53,561 nt of DNA from Phenylobacterium sp. (lineage in GTDB: Bacteria; Pseudomonadota; Alphaproteobacteria; Caulobacterales; Caulobacteraceae). This document shows positions 46,924 through 53,561 of this stretch, in pieces (position 1 is the stretch's first letter; every line of letters starts with the position of its first letter). The stretch is from the NCBI RefSeq assembly GCF_030697305.1, contig NZ_JAUYQL010000036.1, forward strand, positions 1 to 53,561, in the 5' to 3' direction. The position numbers were made by a program, and so were the translations under genes. The notes beneath the pieces are model-generated. The model made no database searches, was not told the origin of the DNA, and saw only the letters and a list, made by a program, of their open reading frames with translations.

Positions 46924-47348
46924 TCCGTTATGCGCTCGCCTGCGCTCATGGCCACGGCTTCGAGGGCTGGTTCGGATCGTCCGAAGCTTATGACGAACAG
47001 GTGGCCAGCGGCCTGGTCGAGTGCCCGATGTGCGGCGCGCGCGAGGTCAGCAAGCAGATCATGGCGCCGGCCGTGGCGGGGGCGAAGAAGCGCGACCCAG
47101 CGCCCCCCGAGCCTTCACAGGCGATGATGGCGGAGGCGATGAGCCGGGTGCGCCGCCACGTGGAGGAGAACTTCGACTACCTCGGTGACGGATTCGCCGA
47201 CGAGGCGCGCGCCATCCACCAGGGCCGCGCGGAGGACCGCGGCATCTACGGCGAGGCCAGCCCCACGCAGGTGCGCGCACTTGCCGAGGAAGGGGTCAAG
47301 GTGGCCGCGCTACCGCCGGCGCCGCCGAAGAAGTCGGATATCAACTGA
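46920..47348 (+). CDS. DUF1178 family protein
   Basis: A 142-residue protein. Two short Cys motifs (CAHGHGFEGWF at 8-18 and CPMCG at about 38-42) form a likely zinc ribbon, and the rest is a charged helical region (SRVRRHVEENFDYLGDGFADEARAIHQGRAEDRGIYGEA) that is the hallmark of DUF1178. The function is unknown. It is translationally coupled to the nitrilase-family gene by a 4-base overlap. Confidence 0.93.
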   Translation: MIRYALACAHGHGFEGWFGSSEAYDEQVASGLVECPMCGAREVSKQIMAPAVAGAKKRDPAPPEPSQAMMAEAMSRVRRHVEENFDYLGDGFADEARAIHQGRAEDRGIYGEASPTQVRALAEEGVKVAALPPAPPKKSDIN

Positions 47349-47425
47349 CGCTGCGTCCAGGCTCGCGTTGTGCGCCGTCGCATCCTGCTTCATGTTCCGA
47401 GGCGGGGACTAGGAAGGCGGGCGTC

Positions 47426-48520
47426 ATGTCGATCATCAGAAACTGGCTCTCCGTCGCCTCAGTGGCGACGATCCTGGCCGCGGGCCAGAGCGGCGGCGCG
47501 GCGGCGGAATCCGCATCGCCTAGAACCCTGCGTGTGGTCGGAGAAGCGTTGACGCCGATCATGGGCGTCCAACCGCGCTTCGTCATCGACGCCCAGGTGC
47601 TCCCCGGAGAGGGCGCGTTCCGCAGCGAGGTCGAGGGCTGGTTCTCCGCGCTTGCCCCGATCCGCGGGGCCGACGAGATCCGCGGCGCCTGTGTCGAGAT
47701 CCGCTGCGCGCTCTATGCCAACTTCGACCAGGGCAAGATCGAGATCAGCGCCGACCTCGCCGGCTCCGGCGCGCCCGGCGGGGGGCGTATGGTGCTGACT
47801 GACGGCGAGGGCAAGACGCTGGGCGAGACCACGCTGCGCTTCACTTCGCTGACCGGTCCGATCCCGGGCGTTGGCGAATTGGCCGCGCCAGGCGTCGTGG
47901 GCGCGATCGAGCTTGCCGATCTGCTGATGTGGAATGGCGCGCCGGCCGCCTTCGGTTCCACCGAAGACGGCCCGGTGAGCTGGCTGCAGCGCCAGGCGCT
48001 GGCCGACTGGCAGTCCGACCAGGGCCGCCCGGCGACCGGACTGATCCTCAAGGAGGACCTTGCGGTGCTACGGGCCGGCGCCCAGGCGGCGAAGGCGCGC
48101 GCAGGCTGGACCGCCTTGGGCGATCCCGCCCGCGGCTGGACCGCAGGCTATCCAGCGACCCTGTTGCCGCGCGCAGAGCGTAACGGCCAGGTCCAGCGCT
48201 TCGCGAGCGCCGACGGCGCGTCGGTGCTGGAGATCGCTGTCGACCCATCGCTCAGCGACACCGCGTTCAACGCCCTCGTCGAGCAACTCAGCGCCGAACG
48301 GCCGGGCGTCTCCAACCGCAACTACACGCGGGTGAACAGCGATATGGAGATCACCTACGAGGAGAACGGTCGCGAGATCTCCGCCGCCTATCACAACCGC
48401 GAAGGCGGCCTGGTGCGCCTGGAGTTCAGCTACCCCTCGGCGCGCGCCGCAGAAATGTCGTCGTTCAAGGCGATCCTCCCGCGTAGCCTGCTGGTCTCGG
48501 ACGAGATCGCACCGCTCTAA
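47426..48520 (+). CDS. Exported protein of unknown function
   Basis: A 364-residue protein that I do not recognise. MSIIRNWLSVASVATILAAG is the start of a signal peptide that ends near GAAAES, so it is probably periplasmic. It has one Cys pair (GACVEIRCALYA, about residues 92-97) and no membrane segment in the mature part. Residues about 140-260 contain helical Trp-rich stretches (SWLQRQALADWQS), and the C-terminal third is a mixed alpha/beta region. AGGAAGG lies six bases before the ATG. It is followed by clpB 106 bases later with a possible separate promoter. Confidence 0.85.
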   Translation: MSIIRNWLSVASVATILAAGQSGGAAAESASPRTLRVVGEALTPIMGVQPRFVIDAQVLPGEGAFRSEVEGWFSALAPIRGADEIRGACVEIRCALYANFDQGKIEISADLAGSGAPGGGRMVLTDGEGKTLGETTLRFTSLTGPIPGVGELAAPGVVGAIELADLLMWNGAPAAFGSTEDGPVSWLQRQALADWQSDQGRPATGLILKEDLAVLRAGAQAAKARAGWTALGDPARGWTAGYPATLLPRAERNGQVQRFASADGASVLEIAVDPSLSDTAFNALVEQLSAERPGVSNRNYTRVNSDMEITYEENGREISAAYHNREGGLVRLEFSYPSARAAEMSSFKAILPRSLLVSDEIAPL

Positions 48521-48532
48521 CGTCGCGCCCAC

Positions 48533-48560
48533 CTTGTGTGACGGAATTGCCACACTACAT
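48533..48560 (+). promoter_or_regulatory. Candidate heat-shock promoter of clpB
   Basis: CTTGTG is followed after about 14 bases by CACTACAT, loosely resembling the sigma-32 elements CTTGAA and CCCCAT. It lies 67 bases before the clpB ATG in the only gap upstream. clpB is heat-induced in related bacteria, which supports the position more than the sequence does. Confidence 0.3.
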
Positions 48561-48626
48561 CCCCGGTGACGCGGGCCGTGCTTGATGCAAGGCGGCTCGC
48601 GGCACGCCGCCTTTGAGGGGACGCCC

Positions 48627-51209
<2,583 letters not shown>

Positions 51210-51214
51210 ACGAC

Positions 51215-51251
51215 GAACGCCCCGGGGGTGACCCCGGGGCGTTCTTCATTT
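51215..51251 (+). terminator. Intrinsic terminator of clpB
   Basis: A perfect 13-bp stem (GAACGCCCCGGGG / CCCCGGGGCGTTC) with a GTGA loop starts 6 bases after the clpB stop and is followed by TTCATTT. Confidence 0.88.
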
Positions 51252-51276
51252 CTCGACGCGCAGGTGGCCGCGGTCG

Positions 51277-51819
51277 CTACAGATCCACGCTCACGGCGCG
51301 GCCGTTGCGGATTTCCACCCGGCGCATGACGGCGATGTCTGGCCCCGTGCCAGGGGCAATTGGCTTGGCGACGGTGATCACATACCAGGCGCCGTTGGCC
51401 AGGCCCGAAAAGCTGAAGCGGCTGCCCGCGTCGCAGACCGTGCGCTTGACGAAGGCCGAGTAGTCGCCGCTGGGGGCGTTCGGCGTGCGGGCGCGGACCT
51501 CGTCGGCCGGCAGGGCCGAGCGATCAGGCGACTTGTAGAGGATGGTCATCCGCCGCCGCGTCCATGGCGTCTCGGGCGTCAGGACGACGCCGGCGCCTTC
51601 GCAGCTGTAGCGGGTCTGGCCCGACTTGAAGACCAACCGGCCATCCACGCGACCCTGGCCCGGAACGGCCGACCAGGAGAAATCACCGGCGCGGAACGTA
51701 TTGGCCGAGGGCGGCCCATCGGCGCCGGGCGGCGGCGGAGGCGGGGGACCCAGGGTCGGCGCGCAGGCGGCGACTAGAAGCAGGGCGGCGGAGGCGGAGA
51801 TAAGGCGGATGCGTGACAT
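51277..51819 (-). CDS. Small lipoprotein of unknown function
   Basis: A 180-residue exported protein. The signal peptide ends in a VAAC lipobox with Cys19, followed by a Pro-rich linker (PPPPPPP at about 25-31). The remainder is a compact beta-rich domain with two further Cys (YSCEG and VCDAG) that could form a disulfide. I do not recognise the family with certainty. It converges on clpB, with the clpB terminator between, and stands divergently 74 bases from arfB's 3' end. Confidence 0.85.
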   Translation of the reverse strand: MSRIRLISASAALLLVAACAPTLGPPPPPPPGADGPPSANTFRAGDFSWSAVPGQGRVDGRLVFKSGQTRYSCEGAGVVLTPETPWTRRRMTILYKSPDRSALPADEVRARTPNAPSGDYSAFVKRTVCDAGSRFSFSGLANGAWYVITVAKPIAPGTGPDIAVMRRVEIRNGRAVSVDL

Positions 51820-51893
51820 GTCGCGCGCACCTTATGCGTCTCATTGCACCGACGCCAAGAGGTTGGTTGAGCGTGTTCGATCACGCCTGGGCC

Positions 51894-52319
51894 TCAGTCG
51901 TCCCCGCGAACCTTGCCACGCATGGATTTCACCCCGCCTCGATGCACCTTGGCCTCGACCCGCCGTTTCTTCGCGGCCAGGGTCGGCCGGGTCTTTTTTC
52001 GGGGGGGAGGCGGCGGTTCGGCGGCCTGGCGAATCAGCCCCAGCAGGCGTTCCAGCGCCTCGGCCCGGTTGCGTTCCTGGGTTCGATGGGTCATCGCCAC
52101 CAGCACCAGAACGCCGTCCTGGGTCACCTTGCGCCCCGCCAGTTTCATCAGCCGGATCGCCACGTCGTTCGGCAATGAGGGCGAGCGACGCACGTCGAAC
52201 CGCAGCTCCACAGCGGTGGAGACCGTGTTGACGTTCTGACCGCCCGGACCGGCCGAGCGGCTAAACCGCTCGGTCAGTTCGTCCTCGGAGAGGCTGATGG
52301 TGGGGGTGACTTCGATCAC
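51894..52319 (-). CDS. arfB: Ribosome-rescue peptidyl-tRNA hydrolase ArfB
   Basis: A 141-residue release-factor-like protein that frees stalled ribosomes lacking a stop codon. The GGQ motif is at 26-28 (AGPGGQNVN), and the basic C-terminal tail (KKTRPTLAAKKRRVEAKVHRG) that enters the empty mRNA channel is present. The start is GTG at 52319 with GGAAAAG upstream; the open frame continues far upstream but has no similarity and no start. Length agrees with E. coli ArfB (140 residues). A family of small regulators is not nearby. Confidence 0.94.
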   Translation of the reverse strand: MIEVTPTISLSEDELTERFSRSAGPGGQNVNTVSTAVELRFDVRRSPSLPNDVAIRLMKLAGRKVTQDGVLVLVAMTHRTQERNRAEALERLLGLIRQAAEPPPPPRKKTRPTLAAKKRRVEAKVHRGGVKSMRGKVRGDD

Positions 52320-52358
52320 CGGCTTTTCCGATTTTCTCTTTTGATCTAGCTTCAGCGC

Positions 52359-52436
52359 ATGCGCGCCGCGACCGCCCTTATGCACGTGACCATTCAAACC
52401 GCCCAGGCCGGGTTGGTGGAAGAGGTCGCGCGCTAG
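52359..52436 (+). CDS. Possible 25-residue peptide or sRNA locus
   Basis: An open frame MRAATALMHVTIQTAQAGLV (first 20 of 25 residues) lies in the 205-base gap between the divergent arfB and GNAT genes. No strong ribosome binding site is visible. The reason to list it is the strong plus-strand terminator 27 bases after its stop: no other plus-strand gene precedes that terminator since clpB, which has its own. The transcript could therefore encode this peptide or be a non-coding RNA of roughly 150 bases. Confidence 0.3.
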   Translation: MRAATALMHVTIQTAQAGLVEEVAR

Positions 52437-52462
52437 GAACAGCCAGCGTTCGCATCGACACC

Positions 52463-52495
52463 AGCCCCGCCGGCGACGGACGGGGCTTTTTCTTT
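52463..52495 (+). terminator. Plus-strand intrinsic terminator with no assigned gene
   Basis: AGCCCCG and CGGGGCT form a stem extended by an inner CCG/CGG pair, and TTTTTCTTT follows. There is no T tract on the minus side (the sequence beyond is GGTGTCG), so it works only on the plus strand. The nearest annotated plus-strand gene upstream, clpB, ends 1.25 kb away with its own terminator. Confidence 0.7.
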
Positions 52496-52524
52496 GGCTC
52501 CGTTCTCCGGCCCACCGAGAGACC

Positions 52525-53025
52525 ATGATGAGCCAAGATGAAATCCTGATCCGTGCGTCTGAACCTGAGGACGTGCCCGACCTGACGGAGGTGATGAACC
52601 AGCCGCGCGCCGTCTGGGGGACGATGCAATTGCCGTTCACCAGCGTCGCCACTCGGCGCGAGCGCTTCAAGGTGACCTCAGCAAGCCAAACGATGCTCGT
52701 CGCCGTGATCGAGGGAAAGGTCATCGGCAGCTTGGGCCTTAGCCGGCTGGAGGGGCGGCGCAGCCATGTCGGCACGTTCGGCATGGCGGTCCACGACGCC
52801 TATGCCGGCCGGGGCGCGGGCACGGCGCTGATCGCCGCGGCGGTGGAGCAGGCCGATCGATGGCTCAACCTGCGCCGGCTCGAACTCACGGTGTGGACCG
52901 ACAACACCCGTGCGATCGCGCTCTACGAACGCTTCGGCTTCGAGCGGGAGGGTTTGATGCGCGACTATGCCTGGCGAGACGGCGCGTATGCCGACGCCAT
53001 TTCGATGGCTCGGTTGCGTCCGTAG
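52525..53025 (+). CDS. GNAT-family N-acetyltransferase
   Basis: A 166-residue acetyltransferase. The acetyl-CoA loop is AYAGRGAGTALIAAA (about 91-105), followed by the LRRLELTVWTDNTRAIALYERFGF block typical of GNAT motif B and FEREGLMRDYAW at the end. The start is an ATG ATG pair (52525 or 52528) after GAGAGACC. The sequence resembles L-amino acid or phosphinothricin acetyltransferase relatives, but the substrate cannot be told. It starts about 30 bases after the orphan terminator. Confidence 0.93.
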   Translation: MMSQDEILIRASEPEDVPDLTEVMNQPRAVWGTMQLPFTSVATRRERFKVTSASQTMLVAVIEGKVIGSLGLSRLEGRRSHVGTFGMAVHDAYAGRGAGTALIAAAVEQADRWLNLRRLELTVWTDNTRAIALYERFGFEREGLMRDYAWRDGAYADAISMARLRP

Positions 53026-53131
53026 GCCGCTGTGCGGCCCACTCCTTAGATCGTCATCATCGACCGGAGCGAAGCGGAGTGTCGGGGATAACGAGCTTAG
53101 ATGGAAAAAGTCGCTTGGCCGGGTGGCGTTC

Positions 53132-53561
53132 CTATCCCGCCGAGCAGGCCGCGCAACGACCGCGGGCTTCCAGGGTGATGGTCGAAACCTGGTAGCCCGC
53201 CTTGGCGGCGGCGGAGAGCTGGGCCGTGAAGTCCGGTTCGAACTCCGCGGCCGCTCCGCAGCAGTCGCAGATCAGGAACGCGGCCCGGTGGCTCTGGCCG
53301 TCGATGCGGCAGGGCACATATGCGTTGAGGCTCTCGATCCGATGCGCAAAACCGAGGCGTTCCAGGAATTCGAGCGCCCGATAGACGGTCGGAGGCTTGG
53401 CTGGCTCGCCGTGTGCGCCGAAGGCTGCGATCAGGTCGTAGGCCTTCTGGGGGGAATTGGATTCGAGCAGTAGCTCAAGGACGCGGCGGCGGGGAGCGGT
53501 CAGCCGCTCCTGTGTTGCGGCGCAGCGCTGTTCGGCCGCGCCAAGCGCATGGTTTAGCGCC
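53132..53561 (-). CDS. Fur-family regulator (Zur-like), 5' end cut off
   Basis: The open frame runs to the window edge, so the start is missing; 142 residues are visible. It has the winged-helix DNA-binding domain (TAPRRRVLELLLESNS and KPPTVYRALEFLERLGF), then the dimerisation domain with FLICDCCGAAAEFE and a C-terminal CAAC: two CxxC pairs that form the structural zinc site. The pattern NAYVPC instead of the Fur-type metal site and the paired CxxC motifs suit Zur, the zinc-responsive repressor. A truncated reading from the GTG at 53317 is not a real gene. No zinc transporter is in the window. Confidence 0.88.
   Translation of the reverse strand, partial: ALNHALGAAEQRCAATQERLTAPRRRVLELLLESNSPQKAYDLIAAFGAHGEPAKPPTVYRALEFLERLGFAHRIESLNAYVPCRIDGQSHRAAFLICDCCGAAAEFEPDFTAQLSAAAKAGYQVSTITLEARGRCAACSAG

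Noticed and set aside
53041..53110. Short inverted motif CCGGAGCGAAGCGGAG in the GNAT/Zur gap
   Set aside because: This kind of short GC repeat is common in such genomes; the stem is short and without a T tract, so no function is assigned.

Overview
The window is a GC-rich chromosomal segment from an alphaproteobacterium, most likely of the order Caulobacterales (Caulobacter or Phenylobacterium type). That placement is inferred from gene content and order: a CarD/CdnL regulator beside a seven-iron ferredoxin, an RNA-binding S4 protein and a SUV3-like helicase; rpmB near cobT/cobS, a J-domain protein and bolA; aroK-aroB-corC; secA divergent from a peptidyl-prolyl isomerase-argJ pair; and comF-grxC-nitrilase-DUF1178. 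No rRNA, tRNA, insertion sequence, prophage or CRISPR array was seen. Coding density is about 95% and many neighbours overlap by 1 to 4 bases, so much of the window is organised as tight operons.

Layout. 1-2.4 kb: the 3' end of a dicarboxylate symporter gene, then an HWE histidine kinase with its single-domain response regulator. 2.4-6.5 kb (minus strand): helicase, S4 protein, ferredoxin fdxA, carD. 6.5-7.15 kb: a ParDE-type toxin-antitoxin module with a clear palindromic operator. 7.2-10.8 kb: a four-gene TetR / HlyD-type adaptor / ABC ATPase / ABC permease efflux operon. 10.9-12.3 kb: a FliK-like gene overlapping a stand-alone FlhB C-terminal-like gene. 12.6-19.1 kb: rpmB, dienelactone hydrolase, phytase-like lipoprotein, cobT, a DUF1328 membrane peptide, cobS, J-domain protein, bolA. 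19.1-24.5 kb (minus): aroK, aroB, a CorC-type protein, a second HWE kinase and its response regulator. 24.6-29.8 kb: an exported Ala-rich protein of unknown function, xerD, a glycine-zipper protein, accA and a short-chain dehydrogenase. 29.9-37.2 kb (minus): a TonB-dependent receptor, a MATE transporter and secA. 37.4-41.1 kb (plus): a peptidyl-prolyl isomerase lipoprotein, argJ and a PAP2/Aur1-like membrane protein. 41.1-53.6 kb: a DEAD-box helicase, mutT, a sterol-desaturase-family protein, a methyltransferase, comF, grxC, nitrilase, DUF1178, an unknown exported protein, clpB, a small lipoprotein, arfB, a GNAT acetyltransferase and a Fur/Zur-family regulator cut by the window end.

The genes are mainly housekeeping and stress functions: protein export (secA with a periplasmic PPIase), proteostasis (clpB, J protein), ribosome rescue (arfB), fatty acid and amino acid synthesis (accA, aroKB, argJ), chromosome resolution (xerD) and signalling. 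No large new defence or mobile system is visible. The most unusual points are a strong plus-strand terminator at 52.46 kb with no annotated gene before it, preceded by a 25-codon reading frame; a hairpin that would cover the accA ribosome binding site; a 17-bp palindrome upstream of the TonB-dependent receptor; a lysine-rich N-terminal extension on ArgJ; an orphan FliK/FlhB-C pair; and two paralogous HWE kinase / FATGUY-type response regulator pairs.
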